This document shows positions 52,201-59,339 of a DNA stretch of 64,000 nucleotides, piece after piece. Positions within the stretch are counted from its first letter, which is position 1. Each line of letters starts with the position of its first letter. The notes beneath the pieces are model-generated. The model had not been told where the DNA came from. It worked only from the letters and a program-made list of their open reading frames with translations, and ran no database searches. Origin of the DNA: an uncultured Clostridium sp. (lineage in GTDB: Bacteria > Bacillota_I > Bacilli_A > Acholeplasmatales > Anaeroplasmataceae). The position numbers and the translations under genes were made by a program. The stretch is taken from positions 94,036 to 158,035 of the forward strand of contig CAMNHY010000001.1 of the NCBI GenBank assembly GCA_946540005.1, written 5' to 3'.

Positions 52201-53032
52201 AATTATTGAAAAAACAGACTATATTCCAGAAATTCCAACATTATATAAGACAAGTGATAATAAATATGGTCTTGGTGGATTTGAGACTAAGCTTAAATAT
52301 GATGAAAATATAGCACCTGAGGTTACATCTAATGGTGAAATTTATTATGGTGGTGCAGATACTGGATATAATATTTTACCTATTGTAACTGTAAATGAAG
52401 CAGGATATTATGTTGTAACAAACGAAGTAGGATTCTCTTCAACATCTAATATTACTAAAGTAAAAAAAGGTAAAGAAGATAGTATTAAAGTAGAACTTGA
52501 TTCACAATATAATGTATTAGTTAATGGAAATGTAATTTATAAATTATATACAAATGGTATGATATATGGTTCAAATTCAGATGGTTCATTAGTTCTAAAT
52601 ATGAATTCAACATCTTTAGATTTTGAAAAATATGACGCACCTGTATCAATTAAAACAAGAGATTATTATATTGATGATGTAGATTCACTTGTAAGATATA
52701 CTCCTGAAATAACTGTAACAGAAGCAGATTATTTTATCGTTAATGGTTATATTACAAATTATAATTGTAATGGTACAAGAGATCAAATTACCACATCATA
52801 TACAAAATTAAATGGCAAATATTACTTAACTTTAAATGGACAAACAACAAACATTGAAGTTGCAGTATCAACTACAACAGGAGGAAATGTTCAATCATTA
52901 CCTCTAAATTGTTTAATCCTATTATTTATGTTATGTTTATTATCTATGCCATTAATGCGTCTTGTAAATGGATTTGTACCATTCTGCAAGAAATGGATAA
53001 ATATTATAATTGATAGAATTAATAAATTATAG
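49283..53032 (+). CDS. Large P-type cation ATPase with an extracytoplasmic repeat insert
   Basis: 1249 residues. Charged N-terminal extension (1-160, acidic then a K/E/A-rich coiled coil: KKIAKMKAREAQEEQKRRQI). P-type core: LTGES (306-310), MIPSGLYLCTSMALAVGVM (M4), phosphorylation site LDKTGT (D455), KRKF (about 528), TGDGVND (690-696). The core resembles CtpE-type calcium/cation ATPases; the ion is not certain. Between the last helices lies an insert of about 310 residues (about 895-1205) with three units built on PxVTxxxAxxYVVNGY (near 918, 1033, 1141). A final TM ends the protein. It starts one base after mrnC with AAGGAGG. Confidence 0.87.
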   Translation: MRHKDEIKEDANNPIDLGIEENVDANVDDEAIEAKNENINSSEELDKTLSEDTKEEVKNNTVASFKDEIEPKYLDKHGNPFSAKKIAKMKAREAQEEQKRRQIELEKKINAANKAEAHKQAMKDEEEKNKERDALRAHKKAIQLASKRKTNMQYVDRFEPNPEDGLNDEQVNQRILEGFSNFKVKTNSKTIPQIFFSNIFTVLNLLIFIIAGFLISIGSIKDLTFLVIITANIVIGIVQEIRAKKMIDKLSLISAPTVNVLRNGKISEISTGEVVLDDIMILEAGKQICTDATVVSDSIEVNESLLTGESDSILKKPGDVLYSGSFVVSGKCKAKVEKVGKDNYIESLTTSAKKYVKPRSELLRSLNIIIYVMSIIVVLVGVGLFLIQYLKNGMNYEETIRKTAGAMVGMIPSGLYLCTSMALAVGVMRLARKNVLVQELYCIEMLARINVLCLDKTGTITDGSMNVRDVVEYKNFGGINTKYAISALLNALNDRNLTSVALENYFGLEKRLKCIGSIPFSSKRKFSAASFEKYGTYIMGAPEFVLTQDDYKIIQKDVDKFAKQGYRVLLLGYTEGIISNNQMPETKVEAMSLILIEDNIRPDAIETIKYFKESGVEVKVISGDNPVTVGMIAKRAGIEHAEEYISLDGLSEQDVVRAATKYTVFGRVSPSQKRLLVKTLKENGKTVAMTGDGVNDILALKEADCSIAMASGSEAARNVSHLVLLDSNFGSMPSVVAEGRRVINNITKVARLYLTKTMFSLLLAILALIQGYYPISTNQLFMIDLFVIGIPSVILVLEKNNDLNKGHFLANVIKSALPGAIVIVILSLIVFMLRSQFSMTQTVSSTVIVLAATFTCMMVLYDVCAKPVFTSIHKLIFYSMFSLFIFLSLITPRFFDFSPLVPVGTYYSDNLEVVNWTSPNVTISKANTYVINGYVIQKKNTGLNQEIYYTAAVQTTTHDVYVNADGQLVIDNLIIEKTDYIPEIPTLYKTSDNKYGLGGFETKLKYDENIAPEVTSNGEIYYGGADTGYNILPIVTVNEAGYYVVTNEVGFSSTSNITKVKKGKEDSIKVELDSQYNVLVNGNVIYKLYTNGMIYGSNSDGSLVLNMNSTSLDFEKYDAPVSIKTRDYYIDDVDSLVRYTPEITVTEADYFIVNGYITNYNCNGTRDQITTSYTKLNGKYYLTLNGQTTNIEVAVSTTTGGNVQSLPLNCLILLFMLCLLSMPLMRLVNGFVPFCKKWINIIIDRINKL

Positions 53033-53037
53033 ACAAT

Positions 53038-53087
53038 AACCTATAAAGTAGACACTTATTTGAAGTGAATGCTTTATAGGTTTTTTT
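53038..53087 (+). terminator. Terminator after the P-type ATPase gene
   Basis: AACCTATAAAG (53038-53048) pairs perfectly with CTTTATAGGTT (53072-53082), with inner CACTT/AAGTG, followed by a T-run. Confidence 0.9.
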
Positions 53088-53166
53088 AAAATAGTCAAAA
53101 TATTGTTGTCTTTCAATTTGATTTTAAAAATGCTATAATTAATTCGTGAAATATGGTGATTTTTTT

Positions 53167-53871
53167 ATGTTTAAAATTTATGGTAAAAATTGTATTAACG
53201 AAGCAATAAGGGCAGAGCATAAGATTTATCAATTGGATATAGAAGAACTAGCTGATAAAAAAGACCCTAATTTTAAAAATATGTTAGCTGATAAAGGCAT
53301 TAAATATTCAATTTTATCTAAGAAAGCTATGGATAAAAAATATGGTGAAAAGCATCAAGGATTTGGTGCAATCGCTGATGAATATAAATATGTTACATTA
53401 GAAGAATTAATCAATAAGCCAAAAAATGGTAGAAAAATATTCTTAGTTCTAGATGGAATTGAAGATCCACATAATTTTGGTGCAATGATTAGATCTTGTG
53501 ATGCCTTCTCAATCGATGGAATTATTATTCCTAAGAATAGATCAGTTTCAATTACAGAAGCTGTAGCACATGTATCTACAGGAGCAATTGAATATGTACC
53601 TATTTGTATGGTTAATAATTTAGCTCAAGCGTTAAGAAAATTAAAAGATAATAATGTTTGGGTTGTAGGTACAGATGCAAGCGCTAAAGAAGAAGCATCT
53701 GATATTGCAAAAGACTTAAATATAGCGGTTATTATTGGCTCAGAAGGATTTGGTATGTCTAAAGTTTGTAAGAATGAATGCGACTATTATATTCGCATTC
53801 CTATGACAGGACATGTTAATTCATTAAACGCTTCTGTTTCATGTGGTATTATCTTAGCTCTACTTGTTTAA
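53167..53871 (+). CDS. rlmB: 23S rRNA 2'-O-ribose methyltransferase RlmB/TrmH family
   Basis: 234 residues. SpoU/TrmH knot: LVLDGIEDPHNFGAMIRSCD, motif 2 VIIGSEGFGMSK and motif 3 IPMTGHVNSLNASVSCGIIL are complete. N-terminal YGKNCINEAI domain is the substrate-binding part. The frame is open from GTG 53146, which would sit on the predicted transcription start; ATG 53167 is preferred. The position between mrnC and sigH is the Bacillus rlmB position. Confidence 0.92.
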   Translation: MFKIYGKNCINEAIRAEHKIYQLDIEELADKKDPNFKNMLADKGIKYSILSKKAMDKKYGEKHQGFGAIADEYKYVTLEELINKPKNGRKIFLVLDGIEDPHNFGAMIRSCDAFSIDGIIIPKNRSVSITEAVAHVSTGAIEYVPICMVNNLAQALRKLKDNNVWVVGTDASAKEEASDIAKDLNIAVIIGSEGFGMSKVCKNECDYYIRIPMTGHVNSLNASVSCGIILALLV

Positions 53872-53892
53872 AATAGTTATACATTAAGTATA

Positions 53893-54414
53893 ATGTATCT
53901 AAATTTAAATGATTATGAACTAATTTATTTATATCGAGAAAATAACGAAAAAGCATTAAATTTAATTTTAAAAAAATATTCTTTACTTATTAATAAAATT
54001 ATAATTGAAAAAGGCATTAAAGAATTAGTTAATGATAGTTACCAGGATTCTTTAATTGTCTTATATAAATGTATTAATTCGTATGATATGGATTCAAATT
54101 GTTCCTTTTTTAATTATTTCTTAGTATGTCTTAAAAGAAAACTATATAAGAATAAGATAAAGGAATTAGAATATGTAGATTTATTAAGCTATGATGATTC
54201 ACATTATGTACCTAACAATTCATTTTTTTGTGAAGATGTTGTTGAATATAATAAAATTAAGTTTAGAACTGAATTAGCAAATTTAGTTTTTAATGAAATT
54301 TTAATGGAAAACTTAAGTCCAAGAACATTTTCAAAAAAATATAATGTAGATATTAAAAAAGTGTATAATACTATATATTCTGTTAAAAATAAAATAAAGA
54401 ATTTAAACAAATAA
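53893..54414 (+). CDS. SigH-like sigma-70 family factor, divergent
   Basis: 173 residues. Region 2-like block NDSYQDSLIVLYKCINSYDM with CSFFNYFLVCLKRKL corresponds to the core-binding and -10-recognition helices; a C-terminal helix-turn-helix (SPRTFSKKYNVDIKKVYNTI) matches region 4. Very AT-rich and diverged. In B. subtilis sigH sits between yacP and rpmG, exactly here, so orthology is likely by place more than sequence. No clear ribosome-binding site before ATG 53893. Targets unknown; competence or stress roles known for SigH may not apply. Confidence 0.7.
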   Translation: MYLNLNDYELIYLYRENNEKALNLILKKYSLLINKIIIEKGIKELVNDSYQDSLIVLYKCINSYDMDSNCSFFNYFLVCLKRKLYKNKIKELEYVDLLSYDDSHYVPNNSFFCEDVVEYNKIKFRTELANLVFNEILMENLSPRTFSKKYNVDIKKVYNTIYSVKNKIKNLNK

Positions 54415-54426
54415 CTTTTGTGTTTC

Positions 54427-54455
54427 TTGACTAATTTGTGTAGTTATAATACAAT
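54427..54455 (+). promoter_or_regulatory. Promoter of rpmG-secE-nusG
   Basis: TTGACT (54427-54432), 17 bases, TACAAT (54450-54455); an overlapping TATAAT (54445-54450) would leave only 12 bases. Confidence 0.7.
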
Positions 54456-54491
54456 AATAACGAACACTTTTGAAAAGGTGGTTTTTTAATT

Positions 54492-54641
54492 ATGAGAGAA
54501 AAAGTTATCCTAGTCTGTGAAGAATGCTTAAGCAGAAATTACACAGTTACTAAAAACAAAGCAACTACCACTAAGCGTTTAGAATTTAGAAAATTTTGTC
54601 CAAAGTGTAATAAATATACTACACATAAAGAGACAAGGTAG
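54492..54641 (+). CDS. rpmG: 50S ribosomal protein L33, zinc-binding form
   Basis: 49 codons: [20 protein letters not shown] then [17 protein letters not shown]. CxxC pairs (CEEC and CPKC) mark the zinc form. AAAAGGTGG lies upstream of the ATG at 54492. It stands before secE-nusG as in Bacillus. Confidence 0.95.
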   Translation: MREKVILVCEECLSRNYTVTKNKATTTKRLEFRKFCPKCNKYTTHKETR

Positions 54642-54663
54642 TTTGTAGTTCGGAGGAAATTAT

Positions 54664-55083
54664 ATGGCTGTAAAAGAAAAAGTAGATGTATTGGATCGTA
54701 AGAGTAGACTTTTAGAAGTTCTTGCGAAGGATTATAAATGGGAAACATATCTTTATATGTTTGTATCTTTAGTATTAATTATTTTAGGATCATTAATATT
54801 AAAGAATGTTATTACATTTAAAGATTCAATTCCTATTGTTGGAACATATCCAACTCCATTTGCCGTAGTGCTTGTGGTTATTGGTACACTAAGCTTAATT
54901 TATTCTGTATATCCATTTGTTAAATTAGCATTCCCAGAACTAAAGAAGACAGAATGGCCAAGAACTAACAAGTTCTTAGGTGATGTTGTTAGAACATTTG
55001 TGTTCTTAATTTTATTTACATTAATTTATTTAATGTTTGATGTAATCATCAGTGAATTATTATCTAGATGGTTCAACCTATAA
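54664..55083 (+). CDS. secE: Protein translocase subunit SecE, long three-helix form
   Basis: 139 residues. The C-terminal 60 residues are SecE: FPELKKTEWPRTNKFLGDVV (amphipathic helix with the E-WP-R motif) and a terminal TM (FVFLILFTLIYLMFDVIIS). Firmicute SecE is usually about 60 residues with one TM; here two further TMs (YLYMFVSLVLIILGSLIL, PFAVVLVVIGTLSLIYSV) precede it, as in the unrelated E. coli extension. CGGAGG precedes the ATG. Confidence 0.92.
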   Translation: MAVKEKVDVLDRKSRLLEVLAKDYKWETYLYMFVSLVLIILGSLILKNVITFKDSIPIVGTYPTPFAVVLVVIGTLSLIYSVYPFVKLAFPELKKTEWPRTNKFLGDVVRTFVFLILFTLIYLMFDVIISELLSRWFNL

Positions 55084-55095
55084 GGAGTTTAAATC

Positions 55096-55641
55096 ATGGC
55101 TAAAAAATGGTACGTAGTACAAACATATTCAGGACAAGAAAATTCAGTTAAAGAAGCTTTAGAGCGTCGTGTTAAATCAATGAATTTCGAAGATAAGATT
55201 TATCAAGTTTTATCTCCTGAAGAATCTTATGAAGAGACAAAGAAAGATGGAAAGAAAGTTGTAAAGACAAGAAAAATTTATCCAGGTTATTTATTCATTG
55301 AATTCGAAGTAATCGATGAAGTAGATGATAAAGCTTGGTTCATGGTTCGTAATACCCCAGGTGTTACAGGATTCTTAGGATCTTCTGGTAAGGGTACTAA
55401 ACCAAGTCCTGTTAGACAAAGCGAAATGGATTCTATTCTTATGAAGATGGGTAAGATGGAAAAGCCTCAATTCGAATTTAAGGCAGGAGATAAGGTTGAA
55501 GTTGTCAATGGACCATTCAAAGGACAAATTGTTGATGTTTCTTCAGTTAATGAAGCAACTCAAATTGTTACAGTTTTAATTGATATGTTCGGACGTTTAA
55601 CTCCATCTGAGTTACCTGCAACTGATGTTAAAAAAATATAA
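55096..55641 (+). CDS. nusG: Transcription elongation/antitermination factor NusG
   Basis: 181 residues. NGN domain (AKKWYVVQTYSGQENSVKEA, RKIYPGYLFIEFE, VRNTPGVTGFLG) and C-terminal KOW domain (FKAGDKVEVVNGPFKGQIVD). NusG binds RNA polymerase and couples it to S10 or Rho. AAGGAG lies upstream; terminator follows at 55651. Confidence 0.97.
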   Translation: MAKKWYVVQTYSGQENSVKEALERRVKSMNFEDKIYQVLSPEESYEETKKDGKKVVKTRKIYPGYLFIEFEVIDEVDDKAWFMVRNTPGVTGFLGSSGKGTKPSPVRQSEMDSILMKMGKMEKPQFEFKAGDKVEVVNGPFKGQIVDVSSVNEATQIVTVLIDMFGRLTPSELPATDVKKI

Positions 55642-55650
55642 TTAAAAATT

Positions 55651-55675
55651 ATACCTCGCAAGAGGTATTTTTTTT
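55651..55675 (+). terminator. Terminator after nusG
   Basis: ATACCTC (55651-55657) pairs with GAGGTAT (55662-55668), tetraloop GCAA, then T-run. Confidence 0.92.
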
Positions 55676-55711
55676 ATAAAAAATGTTATAATTTTATTAG
55701 AGGGTGATAAT

Positions 55712-55939
55712 GTGAATACAAAAATTAAGAGATTTTTATTAATCATATTTTTAATATTAATAGTTAATGATTTATGTCAATATACAAGACATATTAATCT
55801 TGAAGGATTAAACCTTGTTCGATTTGATGTGTTCTATGCAACATTGTCATCTGGAATTAGAGTTTATAATTTTGCAACTATATTTGTTGTAGTATGTGCA
55901 CTTATTAATTTAACTAAATTTTATATTAGTGAAGATTAA
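55712..55939 (+). CDS. Small two-helix membrane protein, unknown function
   Basis: 75 residues with two hydrophobic segments (FLLIIFLILIVNDLCQY; FATIFVVVCALINLTKF). Start GTG 55712 is preceded by AGGGTG. It lies between two terminators (55651 and 55938), so it is its own small unit; a TATAAT-like element at 55687 may drive it. Unrecognised. Confidence 0.55.
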   Translation: MNTKIKRFLLIIFLILIVNDLCQYTRHINLEGLNLVRFDVFYATLSSGIRVYNFATIFVVVCALINLTKFYISED

Positions 55940-55956
55940 GCCTTCGGGCTTTTTTT
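55938..55956 (+). terminator. Terminator with UUCG tetraloop
   Basis: AAGCC (55938-55942), loop TTCG, GGCTT (55947-55951), T-run to 55956. It overlaps the stop region of the small membrane protein gene. After it, AATTGGCG/CGCCGATT (about 56011-56030) forms a hairpin without T-run, otherwise 55957-56095 is empty. Confidence 0.9.
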
Positions 55957-56095
55957 CTTTTAGTTAAAGTTTTCAATTTTAAGTATCTTATATTATTAAT
56001 AAAAATGTAAAATTGGCGTTGCGCCGATTATGATTATTTAATACAAGACATTTTGAAGCAAACATACATTCTTGGTAAAATTTTTAATATTTTTG

Positions 56096-56124
56096 TTGAC
56101 AATGATTTTCACGAATGATATAAT
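56096..56124 (+). promoter_or_regulatory. Promoter of rplK-rplA
   Basis: TTGACA (56096-56101), 17 bases, TATAAT (56119-56124): full consensus. Confidence 0.93.
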
Positions 56125-56154
56125 TTATAAGCACGTATATGCAATATCGTGATA

Positions 56155-56190
56155 GTGGAAGGATTATTTAACATAATCCGTTATGACCAC
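56155..56190 (+). promoter_or_regulatory. L1-binding-site mimic before rplK
   Basis: GTGG (56155-56158) pairs with CCAC (56187-56190); inside, GGATTAT pairs with ATAATCC; the asymmetric internal loop is AA opposite GTTATGA. This matches the L1 site of 23S rRNA (GUGGGAG... opposite ...GAAAUACCAC, helices 76-77) in strand lengths and loop bases. L1 autorepression at such sites is established in E. coli; here it is inferred from structure. Confidence 0.65.
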
Positions 56191-56213
56191 ATTCTTTAAG
56201 GAGGATATTTTAT

Positions 56214-56639
56214 ATGGCTAAGAAAGTTGTAAAACAAGTAAAACTACAAATTCAAGCCGGTAAAGCTAATCCAGCTCCACCAGTAGGACCTGCTCTAGGT
56301 CAAGCCGGAGTTAACATTCCTGGTTTCTGTTCACAATTCAATGATCAAACTAAGGACAAGATGGGTTATGTATTACCAGTAGTTATCTCAGTTTACGAGG
56401 ACCGTACATTTACATTCGTTGTAAAGACTCCACCTGCATCAGATCTTCTTAAGAAGGCTGCTAAGGTTCAAAAGGGTTCTGGTAATCCAAAGACTACAAA
56501 GGTTGGTTCAATCACAACAGCACAATTAAAGGAAATTGCTGAAATGAAGATGCCAGACTTAAATGCAAACGATGTCGAAGCTGCAATGAACATTATCGCT
56601 GGTAGTGCTCGCAACATGGGTATCGAAATTAAGGACTAA
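56214..56639 (+). CDS. rplK: 50S ribosomal protein L11
   Basis: 141 residues: [47 protein letters not shown] and the C-terminal rRNA-binding domain with [12 protein letters not shown]11 forms the GTPase-associated centre. AAGGAGG precedes the ATG. First gene of the rplK-rplA unit. Confidence 0.97.
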   Translation: MAKKVVKQVKLQIQAGKANPAPPVGPALGQAGVNIPGFCSQFNDQTKDKMGYVLPVVISVYEDRTFTFVVKTPPASDLLKKAAKVQKGSGNPKTTKVGSITTAQLKEIAEMKMPDLNANDVEAAMNIIAGSARNMGIEIKD

Positions 56640-56703
56640 TCACAGATTTGTTCTTATAAGTTTCTAAGGATTGGAATCTTTTTAGATACAATTCTAAAAA
56701 CTT

Positions 56704-56729
56704 GTGGGAGGTAATCCCGTTTAAACCAC
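56704..56729 (+). promoter_or_regulatory. L1-binding-site mimic before rplA
   Basis: GTGG (56704-56707) pairs with CCAC (56726-56729); GG/CC close a TAAT loop; internal loop GA opposite CGTTTAAA. The sequence GTGGGAGG ... AAACCAC is close to the rRNA site GUGGGAG ... AAAUACCAC. It is followed by AGGAGG, so binding could hide the rplA start. The stretch 56641-56700 forms an additional imperfect hairpin. Confidence 0.65.
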
Positions 56730-56749
56730 ATTTTTAGGAGGAAATTAAT

Positions 56750-57439
56750 ATGAAGAAAGGAAAAAAATATACTGAAGCTGCTAAGTTAGTAGACCGTAAC
56801 GCTAAGTATTCATTAGCTGAGGCTTGTGAATTAGTTACAAAGACATCTACTACAAAGTTCGACGCAACTGTAGAAGCTGCATTCCGTTTAAACCTAGATC
56901 CAACTAAGGCAGAACAAAACCTACGTGGTGCTATCGTTCTTCCAAATGGTACAGGTAAGACTCGTAGAATTTTAGTTATCACTCGTGGTGCTAAGGTTCA
57001 AGAAGCTCTTGATAATGGTGCAGACTATGCTGGTGAAGTTGAGTACATCAACAAGATCCAACAAGGTTGGTTTGACTTTGACGTTATCGTTGCTACACCA
57101 GATATGATGGGACAACTTGGTCGTTTAGGTCGTGTATTAGGACCTAAGGGATTAATGCCAAACCCTAAGACTGGTACTGTAACAACTGATATTGCTGGAG
57201 CTATTAAGGATATTAAGAATGGTAAGGTTGAATACCGTTGCGATAAAGCTGGTAACATCCAAGTTCCATTCGGTAAGGTATCTTTCGGTGCTGAAAAGTT
57301 AGCTGAAAACTTCAAGGCTATCTACTCAGTATTAGTAAAGAGCCGTCCAAATACTGTTAAGGGTGAATACATTAACGGAATCAGCGTTTCATCAACAATG
57401 GGACCTGGTGTTAAAGTAGACCCATCATCTGCTCTATAA
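56750..57439 (+). CDS. rplA: 50S ribosomal protein L1
   Basis: 229 residues: [75 protein letters not shown] and the [14 protein letters not shown] end. L1 is the mobile stalk at the E site and also a translational repressor through its rRNA-like mRNA sites. Two such sites appear in this operon. Confidence 0.97.
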   Translation: MKKGKKYTEAAKLVDRNAKYSLAEACELVTKTSTTKFDATVEAAFRLNLDPTKAEQNLRGAIVLPNGTGKTRRILVITRGAKVQEALDNGADYAGEVEYINKIQQGWFDFDVIVATPDMMGQLGRLGRVLGPKGLMPNPKTGTVTTDIAGAIKDIKNGKVEYRCDKAGNIQVPFGKVSFGAEKLAENFKAIYSVLVKSRPNTVKGEYINGISVSSTMGPGVKVDPSSAL

Positions 57440-57446
57440 TTAATAG

Positions 57447-57585
57447 AGACAAAAACTTTGATTATTCATTATATTTGAATAATGCCGAAGAAAGTAGGCG
57501 TGCTGAAAAAGCACTTAATTTCTACCGAGGCGCTGAATAAACCGATTCATGAAGGTCTTTTCTGCGTTTCGTAGAAAAGACTTTT
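57447..57585 (+). promoter_or_regulatory. L10-type leader with terminator upstream of rplJ-rplL
   Basis: The leader has the bases GCCGAAGAAAGTAGGCGTGC with internal hairpin GTGC...GCAC and partner strand TTTCTACCGAGGCGC, the L10(L12) leader pattern. It is followed by a strong terminator: GTCTTTTCTGCG (57555-57566) pairs with CGTAGAAAAGAC (57570-57581), then TTTT. In B. subtilis L10 attenuation at the corresponding place controls rplJL; the same logic is likely here. Confidence 0.8.
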
Positions 57586-57622
57586 ATATTATTATTACTA
57601 AATTTTAACGGAGGACACAATT

Positions 57623-58129
57623 ATGGCAAAAGAAGTTATACTTCAAAAGGAAGAAGCCGTAAAGGCAGCTGCTGAAAAGTTTGCTAAGGCAAAGAGTGTT
57701 GTTGCATTCGATTACCAAGGTTTAACTGTTGAAGCATTCATGCAATTACGTAGAAATCTTCTTAAGAATGGTTGCGAAATCTGCGTATTAAAGAACAACA
57801 TTTCTCGTCGTGCTGCTACACAACAAGGATATGAGACATTTGCATCTACATTAGTAGGTCCAAAGGCTCTTGCATTCTCATATGACGATGAAGTTGCTGC
57901 TGCTAGAGAATTAGCAGAATTCGCAAAGACTAACGAAAAAGTAGTTCTTGGTGCTGGTGTTGTTGACGGTAAAGAAGTTACAGTTGCTGAGATGGCAGCT
58001 ATCGCTACATTACCATCAAGAGAGACATTATTAACTCAATTAGCTGCTGGTATGTTAGGTACTCTTACTCAATTAGCTATCGGTCTTAATATGCTTGTTG
58101 AAAAAGACGATGCTAAAGACGCTGAGTAA
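57623..58129 (+). CDS. rplJ: 50S ribosomal protein L10
   Basis: 168 residues: FAKAKSVVAFDYQGLTVEAF, RRNLLKNGCEICVLKNNISR, VGPKALAFSYDD and a C-terminal amphipathic helix that carries L7/L12 dimers. CGGAGGACA precedes the ATG. Paired with rplL after 64 bases. Confidence 0.97.
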   Translation: MAKEVILQKEEAVKAAAEKFAKAKSVVAFDYQGLTVEAFMQLRRNLLKNGCEICVLKNNISRRAATQQGYETFASTLVGPKALAFSYDDEVAAARELAEFAKTNEKVVLGAGVVDGKEVTVAEMAAIATLPSRETLLTQLAAGMLGTLTQLAIGLNMLVEKDDAKDAE

Positions 58130-58193
58130 TTTTTAAAATCAATTAAAAAACAAACAAATATCTAAATAAATTTTATAATGGAGGACAATTATT

Positions 58194-58565
58194 ATGGCAA
58201 AGTTAGATAAAGTTACATTTATTGAATCATTAAAGGAAATGTCAATTCTTGAAATTAAGGAATTAGTTGACGCAATGAAGGAAGAATTCGGTATTGACCC
58301 AACTGCAGTTGCTGCTGCTCCTGCTGCTGGTGCTGGTGCTGCTGCTGCTGAACAAACTGAGTTCACAGTTGTATTAAAAGAAGTTGGTGCAACTAAGATT
58401 AAGGTTATCAAGGTTGTTAAGGACGTTACTGGTCTAGGATTAATGGAGGCTAACAAGTTATTAGCTTCAGTTCCTGCTAACGTTAAGGAAAAGGTTTCTA
58501 AGGCTGAGGCTGAAGATTTAAAGGCTCAACTAGAAGAAGCTGGTGCTGTTGTTGAAATTAAGTAA
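58194..58565 (+). CDS. rplL: 50S ribosomal protein L7/L12
   Basis: 123 residues. N-terminal dimerisation helices ([20 protein letters not shown]), alanine/glycine hinge ([15 protein letters not shown]) and C-terminal factor-binding domain ([31 protein letters not shown]). Present in four or six copies per ribosome. GGAGGACA precedes the ATG; terminator follows. Confidence 0.97.
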   Translation: MAKLDKVTFIESLKEMSILEIKELVDAMKEEFGIDPTAVAAAPAAGAGAAAAEQTEFTVVLKEVGATKIKVIKVVKDVTGLGLMEANKLLASVPANVKEKVSKAEAEDLKAQLEEAGAVVEIK

Positions 58566-58583
58566 TAAATAAAAGTCTTTTAA

Positions 58584-58615
58584 AAAACCTGAGCGATGAA
58601 CTCAGGTTTTTGCCG
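58584..58615 (+). terminator. Terminator after rplL
   Basis: AAAACCTGAG (58584-58593) pairs with CTCAGGTTTT (58601-58610), loop CGATGAA, then T. It separates rplJL from the methyltransferase gene. Confidence 0.9.
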
Positions 58616-58630
58616 TTTTTTATTATATAT

Positions 58631-59236
58631 ATGAAAAATTATCATTATTTTAGTGAAAATGAAGAGAATCTGAAGTCAGACCCTTCAACATATGTTTTTA
58701 ATTACAAGGATCATAAATTTACTTTTAAAACTGATAATGGCGTTTTTTCAAAAAAATTCATTGATTTTGGTTCATATACAATGTTAAATTATTTTAAGCC
58801 AAATCAATTAGAGGGAGATATATTAGACGTAGGATGTGGTTATGGTCCTATTGGAATTATTCTATCAGTATTGCATAATAAAAAAGTTACTATGATAGAC
58901 ATTAATGAAAGAGCTTTAGGCCTTGCTAAAGAGAATATTCGTATAAATGGTGTACAAAACGTTAACGTATTCAAAAGTAATGTCTATGAAAATGTTCCAG
59001 AAACTATGAAGTTTGCATCAATAGTAACTAATCCGCCAATTAGAGCAGGAAAAAAAGTAATTTATGATATCTTTGATGGCGCTTATCAAAGATTACTACC
59101 TAATGGAGAATTATGGGTAGTTATCCAAAAGAAACAAGGCGCACCATCTACTAAAACCCACTTAGAATCAGTGTTTGGAAACTGTGAAGTAGTTGGTAAA
59201 GAAAGTGGTTATTTTATCCTAAAAAGTGTCCGTTAG
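58631..59236 (+). CDS. Class I methyltransferase, RsmC/YbxB-like
   Basis: 201 residues. ILDVGCGYGPIGIILSVL (SAM loop), VTMIDINERALGLAKENI (acid), SIVTNPPIRAGKKV (NPPI motif) and YFILKSVR end fit the rRNA guanine-N2 methyltransferase group, B. subtilis YbxB type, which sits at this very place between rplL and rpoB. Start ATG 58631 gives the family length; an extension to TTG 58610 is in the terminator. No ribosome-binding site is visible, so initiation may be leaderless or weak. Confidence 0.87.
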   Translation: MKNYHYFSENEENLKSDPSTYVFNYKDHKFTFKTDNGVFSKKFIDFGSYTMLNYFKPNQLEGDILDVGCGYGPIGIILSVLHNKKVTMIDINERALGLAKENIRINGVQNVNVFKSNVYENVPETMKFASIVTNPPIRAGKKVIYDIFDGAYQRLLPNGELWVVIQKKQGAPSTKTHLESVFGNCEVVGKESGYFILKSVR

Positions 59237-59239
59237 TCT

Positions 59240-59268
59240 CTTGACAATTTGACAGACTAAGGTTATAA
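59240..59268 (+). promoter_or_regulatory. Promoter of rpoB-rpoC
   Basis: TTGACA (59240-59245), 17 bases, TATAAT (59263-59268). It leaves a leader of about 65 bases before the rpoB start. Confidence 0.9.
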
Positions 59269-59339
59269 TTATAAAATGCTTATAATAGCGTTTTGTACAC
59301 ACTTTATATAAGAAAATTAATACGCAAGGGGTGGCTTTA

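Noticed and set aside
55957..56095. Hairpin AATTGGCG/CGCCGATT upstream of rplK as a terminator or tRNA remnant.
   Set aside because: No T-run follows and there is nothing tRNA-like around it; left as an unexplained hairpin.
59281..59335. Possible regulatory RNA in the rpoB leader.
   Set aside because: Only short, weak pairing found; no convincing helix.
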